64,000 nucleotides of DNA from CAMWXW01 sp051650105 (GTDB taxonomy: Bacteria > Desulfobacterota > Desulfovibrionia > Desulfovibrionales > Desulfovibrionaceae). Made by a program: the position numbers and the translations under genes. Positions within the stretch are counted from its first letter, which is position 1. Each line of letters starts with the position of its first letter. The notes under the pieces are model-generated. The model ran no database searches. It saw only the letters and a program-made list of their open reading frames with translations, and had not been told where the DNA came from. Of this stretch, positions 48,838 to 56,667 are shown piece by piece. The stretch lies in contig JBOFIJ010000009.1 of the NCBI GenBank assembly GCA_051650105.1, forward strand, positions 62,001-126,000. The letters are read 5' to 3'.

Positions 48838-51538
48838 AGCACTGCACGTAAATATAAAGAAGAGCACAGTTATACTATTAGTATTCCTTTTTTCTCTTTC
48901 ATTAACAAATACGCTTTTTGCAGAAACAACACCAAGCAATACTGTATTTGCAATATTTCCATTTGATATATCTGTTAGTAGAGAATTAGAAGGCATTCGT
49001 GCAAATTTCCCATCCCTTTTTGCAACAAGAATTTCTCAACAAGATTTTTCTATTATCCCTTATAAAGATGTACAAGAATATTTAACAAACAATGCTATTG
49101 AGAGTGTAAATACTACCCTTATTGCGACACTCCTACCAAAATTACAAGCAAATTATGGTATTTATGGTTCACTTATTCAAGATGGTCCAGGCTTCACACT
49201 ACGAGTTCTCTTGCTTTCATCAAAAGGCCTTGTTAAAGAATTTTCTTCAACACACCCGTCTTTTATAGAGTTAAATATTGCATTAGACACTATGGTAAAA
49301 AATATACAGAATGAATTATTTAAAAATAATTTAATTGAATCCATAACTATAGTCGGAAACAAATTTATAGAAGAAGCCGCCATTCTTTCCCGCTTACCCA
49401 TAGCTATTGGAGATATTCCAACAGCAAGAAATATTGATCTTGCCATCAAGTCTCTTTGGAATATGGGATATTTTAATGATATTAAAGTAAGTGAAAAAAA
49501 AGATTCAAAGGGGATAAGTCTTATCTTTCATGTTGTGGAAAAACCCCGCATTACAACAATACAATTTTCTGGGAATAAAGAAATATCAACAAAAAAATTA
49601 CGCGAATTATTAGTATCACAAGTTGGTGAAGTTGCGCAAGATTCAAAAATGACAGAAGACAAAGACAAAATGCTTGCCGAGTACCGAAAAAAAGGCTTCT
49701 ATAATGCATCTATTGAAGAAAAAATTGTTTCACAAGAAGATGCTTCTCAGGCCACTTTAGAAATAAATATTAAGGAGGGAGAAAAACTATATATTAAAAA
49801 GATAGTCATTAATGGTTTAAAAACTGTTAAAGCCTCCGCCCTACAAAAAAACTTTGCAATGAAAAAACGCACACCTATCTCTTTCATAACAGGTACAGGT
49901 ATTTTTCAAGAGGAATTTTTAGAACGAGATACAACAATTCTTTTAACAGAAATGCTTAATTTAGGATACTTTGATGCTAAAGTATTTCCACCAGAAGTAA
50001 AAATTGAAAATCAGGGGCTTACAATTGTTTTCACAGTAATTGAGGGTGCTCGCTACAAAATTGGAACAATTTCATTTAAAGGAGATATTTTAGAATCCAC
50101 AAAAAAGCTCTTTGCTCTATCGGAATTAACTATATTGCGAGATAAAAAAGATTTTTTTAACTATTCTGTAATGCAACAAGATGCACAAAGAATTTCTCAA
50201 AGCTATGGAGTATATGGTTTTGCATTTGCCGATACCATACCTATAACAAAAGTAGATAGAGATAATTATACTGTAGACGTTACATATACAATTACACGCG
50301 GAGAAAAAGTATATATACGATCAACCATTCTAGATGGAAATAATAAAACACGTGATAATGTTATTTTGCGTGATCTTTTTTTATCAGATGGTGACGTCTA
50401 TAATTCTGGATATTTAGAATTGTCTAAGGATCGTCTCGCTAGAACTGGTTTCTTCAGTAAGGTAGAAACAGAAATTCTTCCTACAGAGAACCCTTCCGAG
50501 GTAGATTTAAAAGTTAAAGTTGTGGAACAAAGCACAGGTTCTCTTAATTTCGGTTTTGGTTTTTCAACATATTCTAAATTTGGAGTTTCTGCTTCTCTTT
50601 CAGAAAGAAATTTATTTGGTAAAGGATATACTGGTTCACTTTCAGCTTCTTTTTCAAGTAAACAGGCTTTATATGCATTATCTTTTACAAACCCTCGTAT
50701 TTACGATACAAAACTTGGTTTAGGATTCGACTTATATAATATTTCCGACGAATTTCCAGATTTTACAAAAACAAGTACAGGTGGCCGTATAAGAATGTCA
50801 TATCCTCTTGGAATATACACCACTCTTTATTCTGGATATAGGCTGGAATATTATACCATAGAAGATGTTGATCCTTTTGCATCAAATATTATTAAGCGAA
50901 ATATCGGTTCTGAATGGGGAAGCACTGTAGATATGCAAATAGTAAGAAATACAACAAATAGTTATTCTTTTCCCTCAAGAGGAACTATTAATACCATTGG
51001 TTTTGAATATGGTGGAATGTATCTTGGCGGGGATAATAACTTTTTCAAAATTTTTGGAGAACATCAGTTTTTTGTTAAAATACTAGAACCTGAATATGTA
51101 GTTCATTTTAAAGCATATGCTGCGGCTCTTACAGAAAATGGAACAGATCGTCCTATTCCTGCATTTGAAAGACTTTATATTGGTGGTATTAATTCTGTTC
51201 GAGGATATACTATTTCGGATATGTCACCGCACGATTCTCAAGGAGAGGCTATTGGTGGTATTTATGTTTGGTACGTAAATTTAGAATTTGTTTGGCTTGC
51301 ATTACCAGAATTTGGTCTTGGTATTGTTCCATTTTATGATATAGGAATGAATTATGATCCAGAATTTTCTAAAATCTTTCGAAAAGGAGATACAATACAA
51401 CAATCTGTAGGTTTGGAACTACGATGGCAATCACCCTTAGGTCTTTTGCGTTTAGCATATGCCTTTCCATTAAATAAAAGTACGACTGGGAGTCGATTAG
51501 ACCCTCGATTTGAATTTTCTATAGGTAGTTTCTTTTAG
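48830..51538 (+). CDS. bamA: Outer-membrane assembly factor BamA with extra N-terminal domain
   Basis: Inserts beta-barrel proteins into the outer membrane. At 902 residues it is longer than E. coli BamA (810). A signal peptide ends near residue 31 (LSLTNTLFAE). Residues about 35-165 form an extra domain (NTVFAIFPFDISVSRE, IIPYKDVQEYL, LQANYGIYGSLIQD) that resembles TolB/FlgO-like nucleotide-sized modules rather than POTRA. Five POTRA domains follow (about 170-565, with GNKFIEEAAIL and GNKEISTKKLRELL). The 16-strand barrel (565-902) ends in Phe and carries the conserved lid motif ERLYIGGINSVRGY. It sits between lolD (8 bp overlap) and mazG (9 bp). ompH/skp, lpxD, fabZ and lpxA, which commonly follow bamA, are absent. 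Confidence 0.94.
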   Translation: MYKALHVNIKKSTVILLVFLFSLSLTNTLFAETTPSNTVFAIFPFDISVSRELEGIRANFPSLFATRISQQDFSIIPYKDVQEYLTNNAIESVNTTLIATLLPKLQANYGIYGSLIQDGPGFTLRVLLLSSKGLVKEFSSTHPSFIELNIALDTMVKNIQNELFKNNLIESITIVGNKFIEEAAILSRLPIAIGDIPTARNIDLAIKSLWNMGYFNDIKVSEKKDSKGISLIFHVVEKPRITTIQFSGNKEISTKKLRELLVSQVGEVAQDSKMTEDKDKMLAEYRKKGFYNASIEEKIVSQEDASQATLEINIKEGEKLYIKKIVINGLKTVKASALQKNFAMKKRTPISFITGTGIFQEEFLERDTTILLTEMLNLGYFDAKVFPPEVKIENQGLTIVFTVIEGARYKIGTISFKGDILESTKKLFALSELTILRDKKDFFNYSVMQQDAQRISQSYGVYGFAFADTIPITKVDRDNYTVDVTYTITRGEKVYIRSTILDGNNKTRDNVILRDLFLSDGDVYNSGYLELSKDRLARTGFFSKVETEILPTENPSEVDLKVKVVEQSTGSLNFGFGFSTYSKFGVSASLSERNLFGKGYTGSLSASFSSKQALYALSFTNPRIYDTKLGLGFDLYNISDEFPDFTKTSTGGRIRMSYPLGIYTTLYSGYRLEYYTIEDVDPFASNIIKRNIGSEWGSTVDMQIVRNTTNSYSFPSRGTINTIGFEYGGMYLGGDNNFFKIFGEHQFFVKILEPEYVVHFKAYAAALTENGTDRPIPAFERLYIGGINSVRGYTISDMSPHDSQGEAIGGIYVWYVNLEFVWLALPEFGLGIVPFYDIGMNYDPEFSKIFRKGDTIQQSVGLELRWQSPLGLLRLAYAFPLNKSTTGSRLDPRFEFSIGSFF

Positions 51539-51547
51539 GAGGAAATT

Positions 51548-52210
51548 GTGGAAAAATCATTACAAGAATTATCTGAACTCATCACTATTTTATTGGACGA
51601 AAAAAGAGGATGTCCGTGGGATAGAAAACAAACAAGTATAATGTTATGTAAATATATTGTGGATGAAGTGTATGAATTGGTAGATGCAGTTCATAATAAT
51701 GATATGACCAATATTATTGAGGAATACGGTGATGTTATTTTTCTTCTTTTTATGATACTGCATGTGTTTTCAAAAGAAAGAAAAACAATGCTAGAAGAAA
51801 GTTTACATAACGTTATTATAAAAATGAAACACAGACATCCCTATGTTTTTAGCGAAACACCAGTTCCCAAAACAGAGGAAGAATTTATACAAATTTGGGA
51901 AGAACAAAAAAGAAAAGAAAAAGAGAAGGGAAAAGATACCATACAATCTCGTTTTTCATCTATTCCAAGTTCACTCCCTCCATTTATAAGAGCAATACAA
52001 ATATGTAAGAAAGCCCCTCATTCATTATATGCTTCGTCTTCTGCAACGTATGTACAATATGAAGAAGCTTTGAAAAACAATAATAATATAGAAGAAGCAT
52101 TTACAAAACATTTCTACGCTTTGCTTGAGGATGCAAAAAAACATACTATTGATATACAAAGCCTCTTAGTGAAAGAAAATAATGCTATAATAAGGAATCT
52201 CACAAAATAA
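51548..52210 (+). CDS. mazG: MazG-family nucleotide pyrophosphohydrolase
   Basis: Hydrolyses nucleoside triphosphates, including abnormal ones, to monophosphates. At 220 residues it has a GTG start after TTAGGAGGAAA. The family motif CPWDRKQT (about 19-26) is followed by the Mg-binding EVYELVDAVHNND and EEYGDVIFLLFMI. The N-terminal domain is complete; the C-terminal domain looks shorter and less conserved than in E. coli MazG (263 residues). It follows bamA by nine bases and ends the lysS operon-like run. Confidence 0.88.
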   Translation: MEKSLQELSELITILLDEKRGCPWDRKQTSIMLCKYIVDEVYELVDAVHNNDMTNIIEEYGDVIFLLFMILHVFSKERKTMLEESLHNVIIKMKHRHPYVFSETPVPKTEEEFIQIWEEQKRKEKEKGKDTIQSRFSSIPSSLPPFIRAIQICKKAPHSLYASSSATYVQYEEALKNNNNIEEAFTKHFYALLEDAKKHTIDIQSLLVKENNAIIRNLTK

Positions 52211-52407
52211 TATTTGCACCAGTGTTAAAACAGCATAATAAGATATTTTTATCATATACAGTAAAGTAAAATGCCCTGCAAGAATATACACCATATGTGT
52301 GATCCTTGGTATTAAAACACAATAAAGAGTATGATATATCACACTGCCTAGGTTACAAAATGAGAATAGCTCATATACACTACTTTAATGGTATTTAAGG
52401 AGTATAT

Positions 52408-52899
52408 ATGAGGTATCATAGAGATGTGTCTATAGGAAAATGGGATCCCACTTATGAGATGTCCCTATTCTCTCTTCTTAGACGTATTGATTGCATTGAT
52501 TTACAAATGATTGCTAAGCAAGAAAATATATCATCACAAAAAGTTTTTTCTAATACCATTTCACAATCGACACAAATCTATAGTGTTCTCATCAATTCTA
52601 TATGCCATGGTGCCTTTGGAGTTCGTACATATCCGTTATACCCTCACAGTGCATTTATATGGTTTTTATGTTCTGACGCACTTTTTCTTCGCAAGAGATC
52701 TATTCTTTCTTTGGTACCAAAACAAATTGAGTATTTTCATAAAGAATATCCTCTTCTTCTCAATTACATCTCTGCAGAAAATCTACCATCAACAGCACCT
52801 TTTCTACGATACTGCGGCTTCACAATAGGCGAATCTTATCAATATAAAGGCACCACTATTTGTACATTTTATAAATTTTCAAAAAAATTATTACGTTAA
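52408..52899 (+). CDS. T7 gp13-like internal virion protein A (acetyltransferase fold)
   Basis: A 163-residue protein similar by eye to phage T7 gp13 (138 residues), an internal virion protein of podoviruses with a degraded acetyltransferase-like fold. The shared pattern runs: hydrophobic-Trp-Phe-Ser-Asp (FIWFLCSDALFL), a run of basic and aromatic residues, then LLLNYISAENLPSTAPFLRYCGF against T7 NYVWVGNTSHIRFLKTIGA. A closing YKGTTICTFYKF matches T7's end. AAGGAG precedes the ATG. It starts a three-gene set in T7 order, before gp14-like and tail-fibre genes, 198 bp after mazG. No DNA packaging, capsid or integrase gene is near. Confidence 0.65.
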   Translation: MRYHRDVSIGKWDPTYEMSLFSLLRRIDCIDLQMIAKQENISSQKVFSNTISQSTQIYSVLINSICHGAFGVRTYPLYPHSAFIWFLCSDALFLRKRSILSLVPKQIEYFHKEYPLLLNYISAENLPSTAPFLRYCGFTIGESYQYKGTTICTFYKFSKKLLR

Positions 52900-52910
52900 G
52901 GAGTGTTATT

Positions 52911-53276
52911 ATGTGTGGAGCAGGATATTCCAAAATGACATCAACAATATTAGGGTCCTTTTCAAATTTTATGGATGCAGCACAGAAAGAAGAACAAGAA
53001 GCCTTTGAAATGAAAACGTTAAAAAAAAGAAATGATATTGAAAAACAAGAACTTATAGAAAAAACAAATTTGAAAAAAGGCAATAGTAAAACTCAATTTG
53101 CAGCTAACGGAATAGATATCGCGAGCCAGACAACAAAAGACGTTGCAGATGATATAGATTCACAAATTTCAAAAGAAATATCGTATATAGATGACAATTT
53201 TGCTACATACAACAAAAAGCAAGAATTAAAGAAGAAATCTAAGACACAAAACCTTCTTTTTCCAAACAATATATAA
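52911..53276 (+). CDS. T7 gp14-like internal core protein, short form
   Basis: A 121-residue protein matching T7 gp14 in layout: MCGAGYSKM at the start (T7 MCW), then a long Glu/Lys/Gln-rich helix (about 22-55) and a second helix with ASQTTKDVADDIDSQI. T7 gp14 is 196 residues and forms the outer tail extension in the envelope during infection. This copy is shorter. AAGGAG precedes its ATG. It lies 11 bp after the gp13-like gene and 43 bp before the tail-fibre gene. The call rests on gene order and helical pattern, not a strong residue match. Confidence 0.5.
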   Translation: MCGAGYSKMTSTILGSFSNFMDAAQKEEQEAFEMKTLKKRNDIEKQELIEKTNLKKGNSKTQFAANGIDIASQTTKDVADDIDSQISKEISYIDDNFATYNKKQELKKKSKTQNLLFPNNI

Positions 53277-53319
53277 TTTTTATACCATTATCTATCCATT
53301 GCTAAAGGAGAAACAAAGC

Positions 53320-54441
53320 ATGACAATTTCCACAACACACAGTTATCTAAATTATACCGGAGACAATGTACAAAAAAATTTTCCAATAACATTTCCCTTC
53401 AATAAAGAAGAGGATATTAAAGCATATTGCATGTATTACCGTGCATCAGAAAATAACTATATAAAACAAGAACTTTTTTATCTTAAAGACTACACTATAA
53501 GAAAAGGATCAACCTCCTCTTCTTTACAATTAAAAGAGAGTTTGCAATCACAAGATGAACTTGTTCTCTTTAGAGATAATCCATTGGTACAAAATCTTAA
53601 ATTAGAAAATGGAACACGTGTCGATGCCAAAGCATTAGAGAAAACATTTGATAATATAGTTATGATGTTGCAAGACATAGCATTTAAACATTCAAGTATG
53701 AATTCATCCACACTATCTGAAGTACAAAAATTGCATAAGGATGCCCTTAAAATTCTTGCTGATGTAGCAGGAGATGCCGATTTAGTTCAAGAATTATATA
53801 AATTGACTAAAAAACTATATGATGATCTACAAGAGACATTTCCTGGGACAGGAGGCGGCGGAAGCGGTGACGGTAATGTGGATGAAGAATTTGTGCGAAA
53901 AATAGTACAAGAACTTATTCTGCAACACAATAAAATAACAAGCGCACATATGAATTCTCTCATTCCAACAGGATGTATTTCATATTTTTTACACAATACA
54001 GCCCCTGATGGATGGCTTATCTTAGAAAAAAAACTATATAACATAACAGAATATGCAAAATTAGCAGACTATCTCTATCCTGGTGATGATTTAAACGCCA
54101 CAGCCACGTTTGGTTATAGGGTAATAGATAAAGAGAATCCTGAAGAAAGTAGAGATCCAAATGGCTCCTATTTTATGCTCGGTCCAGATATTCGTGGAGA
54201 ATTTATCCGCTGTGCAGATAGTGGAAGAGACATAGATAGAAATCGTGTTGTTGGTTCATCTCAAGCAGCAATTTCTGGGGGAAGTCACTTTCATGAACTT
54301 TATACAATGGCAACAGGAGTGACTCCAGGCCCCATTCAAGTGTATACAGCAAATTTTGGAGACCCTATCAGACTACACTATACAAGCAAAGAAGAATTGG
54401 CTCCTCGAAATATAGCACTATTAACCTGTATAAAATATTAA
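53320..54441 (+). CDS. T7-like tail fibre with collar domain
   Basis: A 373-residue phage adhesin-type protein. Residues 1-125 match the T7 tail-fibre attachment domain (YLNYTGDNVQKNFPITFPF, LVLFRDNPLVQ, ALEKTFDNIVMML). A helical coiled-coil follows (about 126-170). A Gly/Ser-rich hinge (GTGGGGSGDG) leads to a C-terminal phage tail-collar domain from about 213 (PTGCISYFLHNTAPDGWLIL, RGEFIRCADSGRDIDRNRVVG, SGGSHFHELYT with metal-type His residues), the receptor-binding end. AAAGGAG precedes the ATG at 53320. In T7 order it stands for gp17; gp15 and gp16 are missing. It has host-like base use, so it is not a fresh insertion. Confidence 0.82.
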   Translation: MTISTTHSYLNYTGDNVQKNFPITFPFNKEEDIKAYCMYYRASENNYIKQELFYLKDYTIRKGSTSSSLQLKESLQSQDELVLFRDNPLVQNLKLENGTRVDAKALEKTFDNIVMMLQDIAFKHSSMNSSTLSEVQKLHKDALKILADVAGDADLVQELYKLTKKLYDDLQETFPGTGGGGSGDGNVDEEFVRKIVQELILQHNKITSAHMNSLIPTGCISYFLHNTAPDGWLILEKKLYNITEYAKLADYLYPGDDLNATATFGYRVIDKENPEESRDPNGSYFMLGPDIRGEFIRCADSGRDIDRNRVVGSSQAAISGGSHFHELYTMATGVTPGPIQVYTANFGDPIRLHYTSKEELAPRNIALLTCIKY

Positions 54442-54445
54442 CGTA

Positions 54446-54483
54446 TATATTCAGAACTATATGAAAATATAGTTCTGAATATA
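54446..54483 (+). terminator. Perfect 17-bp hairpin with GAAA loop
   Basis: Arms 54446-54462 and 54467-54483 are perfectly complementary around a GAAA tetraloop, five bases after the tail-fibre stop. No T-run follows, so it is not a textbook terminator. It separates the phage module from the sigma-54 promoter of the next gene and may end or stabilise the upstream mRNA. Confidence 0.6.
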
Positions 54484-54493
54484 ATAACGTGAT

Positions 54494-54509
54494 AGGCACA
54501 TATTTTGCT
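54494..54509 (+). promoter_or_regulatory. Sigma-54 promoter of the chemotaxis receptor
   Basis: AGGCACATATTTTGCT: GGCAC then, ten bases after GG, TTGC. GG is at 54495-54496 and GC at 54507-54508. It lies about 43 bases before the receptor ATG at 54552. Confidence 0.72.
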
Positions 54510-54551
54510 CGCACTCTCATATTAATTTTTACATTTATACGAGGCATATAT

Positions 54552-55955
54552 ATGACATCCTCTCGCTTACGATTATCTATATTTATAACAAGTGTTAATA
54601 GCATCCTATTTTGTGTTTTCATATACTTTGCTTATACCTTACTCACAAATTCAATAATCAATGCTCCCCAAGCAAAAAACACTGTTACAATTTTTCCAAC
54701 AATAGGATGCTTTTCTCTTTTATTTTTTATGTGTTTATTGATATCTAATCTCCTCATTATATATTTTACATTGGAAGACTTAGGTAAACTACATATCTAT
54801 TTTAAAAAGATACTTCTAGGAGAAAAACTTTCTCCACTATATTTAAGAGAAAATAGCGATCTACAAGAAATTGCTATGGTTGGATTTACTCTTTCTGAAA
54901 TACCCAATAATACAACAAAAGATGATGAAAATGGTGTGAAGGATCTTGAAAAATATTCAAAAATTCTTGAAAATTCTCTTTCAGAAAGCGAACAAGAAAA
55001 ACAAGATATTCTTGCATACGGTATATCTCTTAAAACTTCTCTTATAGCAGATTTGGAAAAAATTTCTGACAATATTTCTGTTGTTTTTTCGGTACTAAAT
55101 GAGCATGTGGAAGAAGCCCATACAGGTGCTTTGGAACAAAAAGAGCGTGTTTCTGAAGCAAGTTCTTCTATGGAAGAAATGAATATTTCTGTTTCTGATG
55201 TAGCAAAAAATGCTTCTCAAGCTGCAAATAGTGCAGCAACTGCCAAAAAAAATGCTGAAGAAGGATTTATAATAGTTGGATCTGTCATAGATTCCATAAA
55301 AATAGTTCGTACTACAACAAAAAATTTAACAGATTCATTAAATATTTTAGCAGATCACACAAGAAATATAGGACAAATTTTGACAGTAATTAATGATATA
55401 GCGGACCAAACAAATCTTTTAGCACTCAATGCAGCAATAGAAGCTGCAAGAGCTGGTGAGTCTGGTAGAGGTTTTGCTGTTGTTGCAGATGAAGTAAGAA
55501 AACTTGCCGAAAAAACTATGATTGCCACCAAAGAAGTAGATTCTGCAATAACTCAAATTCAAGAAGGAACCACAAAAAGTATAGATAATATGGAAAAGGC
55601 AACAAGCTCCATAGATGAAACCAGTATTTTGGCAAATAAAGCAGGAGATGCTCTTAACAGCATAGTAGGAATTGTAGAGAACACAGCAGATCAGGTCAAT
55701 TCAATTGCAACAGCAAGTGAGGAGCAATCTATTGCAAGTGAACAAATTAGAAAACGCTCTAATGAAATAGACCAAATTGCTGGCAAAACATTAGAAACAA
55801 TGAATATCTCAAAAGAAAAATTAACTGATGCAGACACAGCTATACAAGAATTAACAACTATAACAGAGTCCTTAAAAGAGAATAAATTTTTAGAAAGCTC
55901 AAAAATTAGTATACCGTCTACACTTCAAATAAATAATAACCACATATCACAATAA
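54552..55955 (+). CDS. Methyl-accepting chemotaxis protein without large sensor domain
   Basis: A chemoreceptor of 467 residues. Two membrane helices (about 7-33 and 48-75) enclose a short periplasmic loop of about 15 residues, so no classic ligand-binding domain exists. A HAMP-like linker and coiled-coil lead to the signalling tip DIADQTNLLALNAAIEAARAG (20 of which are shown in the invariant core) near 295, with GRGFAVVADEVRKLAEKTM after it. Methylation helices flank the tip. The C-terminus lacks the CheR/CheB tether. It likely senses a membrane or cytoplasmic signal such as energy state. A sigma-54 promoter drives it and a hairpin follows it. Confidence 0.9.
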   Translation: MTSSRLRLSIFITSVNSILFCVFIYFAYTLLTNSIINAPQAKNTVTIFPTIGCFSLLFFMCLLISNLLIIYFTLEDLGKLHIYFKKILLGEKLSPLYLRENSDLQEIAMVGFTLSEIPNNTTKDDENGVKDLEKYSKILENSLSESEQEKQDILAYGISLKTSLIADLEKISDNISVVFSVLNEHVEEAHTGALEQKERVSEASSSMEEMNISVSDVAKNASQAANSAATAKKNAEEGFIIVGSVIDSIKIVRTTTKNLTDSLNILADHTRNIGQILTVINDIADQTNLLALNAAIEAARAGESGRGFAVVADEVRKLAEKTMIATKEVDSAITQIQEGTTKSIDNMEKATSSIDETSILANKAGDALNSIVGIVENTADQVNSIATASEEQSIASEQIRKRSNEIDQIAGKTLETMNISKEKLTDADTAIQELTTITESLKENKFLESSKISIPSTLQINNNHISQ

Positions 55956-55977
55956 TATTCTCCTTCTCAAATACAAC

Positions 55978-56008
55978 AAAGAACTCACAAGCAGTGTATA
56001 GGTTCTTT
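55978..56008 (+). terminator. Stem-loop terminator after the chemoreceptor gene
   Basis: AAAGAAC (55978-55984) pairs with GTTCTTT (56002-56008), with an inner CAC/GTG pairing in the loop. It lies 22 bases after the stop and is followed by T-rich sequence. The stem is only seven pairs. Confidence 0.5.
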
Positions 56009-56164
56009 AGTATTATTTTCAACATTTTTATATAATCTTATCATAATAATATGTTATGATACGCACAATACCTCGTCAAACAATATATCTCAACTATCAA
56101 ATATAACAATATTTGGTTCTTATATCATTATTTCTCAAAAGAATATATTTTCTAGATAAAATCG

Positions 56165-56180
56165 TGGAATAAACTTTGCT
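56165..56180 (+). promoter_or_regulatory. Sigma-54-type promoter of the 117-residue gene
   Basis: TGGAATAAACTTTGCT with GG at 56166-56167 and GC at 56178-56179, ten bases apart. It lies 35 bases before the ATG at 56215. Confidence 0.6.
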
Positions 56181-56214
56181 TATACTCTGTTACGTCAATA
56201 CAAAGGAAAATTAT

Positions 56215-56568
56215 ATGAAAAAAAATATCTACATGAATGATATCATTGTGGAGGAAATTTTAGAGCAGATATCAGATGGATATTGTGATGAAGAAAGCAT
56301 TCAAAAAGCTATTGATTCAAAAGTACAAATGGAACAATATTCACTTATATCCGATCTTACAGAAAGCATACACAATTTATTAAACGTATTTCAAAAATCT
56401 AATATTTTACAAAATGTTAGTATAGAAGAACAATTTTTATACAAGGAATTATTAGAAAATATTTGTGATGTCGCTCTTAAGGGCCAAGAATCCCTTCGTA
56501 ATGTTGAAGAATTAGAAAATATTGCACACTTTATGCGACTTACAGAAATAACAACAACAATTCAATAA
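56215..56568 (+). CDS. Hypothetical protein, 117 residues, sigma-54-driven
   Basis: Not recognised. An all-helical, acidic protein without signal peptide or membrane segment. It opens NIYMNDIIVEEILEQI, has a helix with EESIQKAIDSKVQMEQYSL, a coiled-coil-like middle (LTESIHNLLNVFQKSNIL) and ends in a charged helix. AAAGGA precedes the ATG at 56215; an earlier in-frame ATG at 56176 overlaps the promoter and is unlikely. Its sigma-54 promoter and its place after a chemoreceptor suggest a flagellar or chemotaxis helper (for example a chaperone-like protein), but no motif confirms this. Confidence 0.65.
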   Translation: MKKNIYMNDIIVEEILEQISDGYCDEESIQKAIDSKVQMEQYSLISDLTESIHNLLNVFQKSNILQNVSIEEQFLYKELLENICDVALKGQESLRNVEELENIAHFMRLTEITTTIQ

Positions 56569-56580
56569 ATAAAAGAATAC

Positions 56581-56610
56581 TTGACAAATCTCTCTTTAAC
56601 ATGGTAGAAG
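56581..56610 (+). promoter_or_regulatory. Sigma-70-type promoter of topA
   Basis: TTGACA at 56581-56586; the -10 is GTAGAA (17-base spacer) or TAGAAG (18). It starts 12 bases after the upstream stop and lies about 60 bases before the topA ATG. Confidence 0.5.
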
Positions 56611-56667
56611 CCGTGATGATATTGCATCTTATGCATATTCAACATTCTCCAGCAAAAGAAGAACCTT

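Noticed and set aside
52408..54441. Complete prophage
   Set aside because: No integrase, repressor, terminase, capsid, portal or lysis gene, and no attachment repeats were found at either side.
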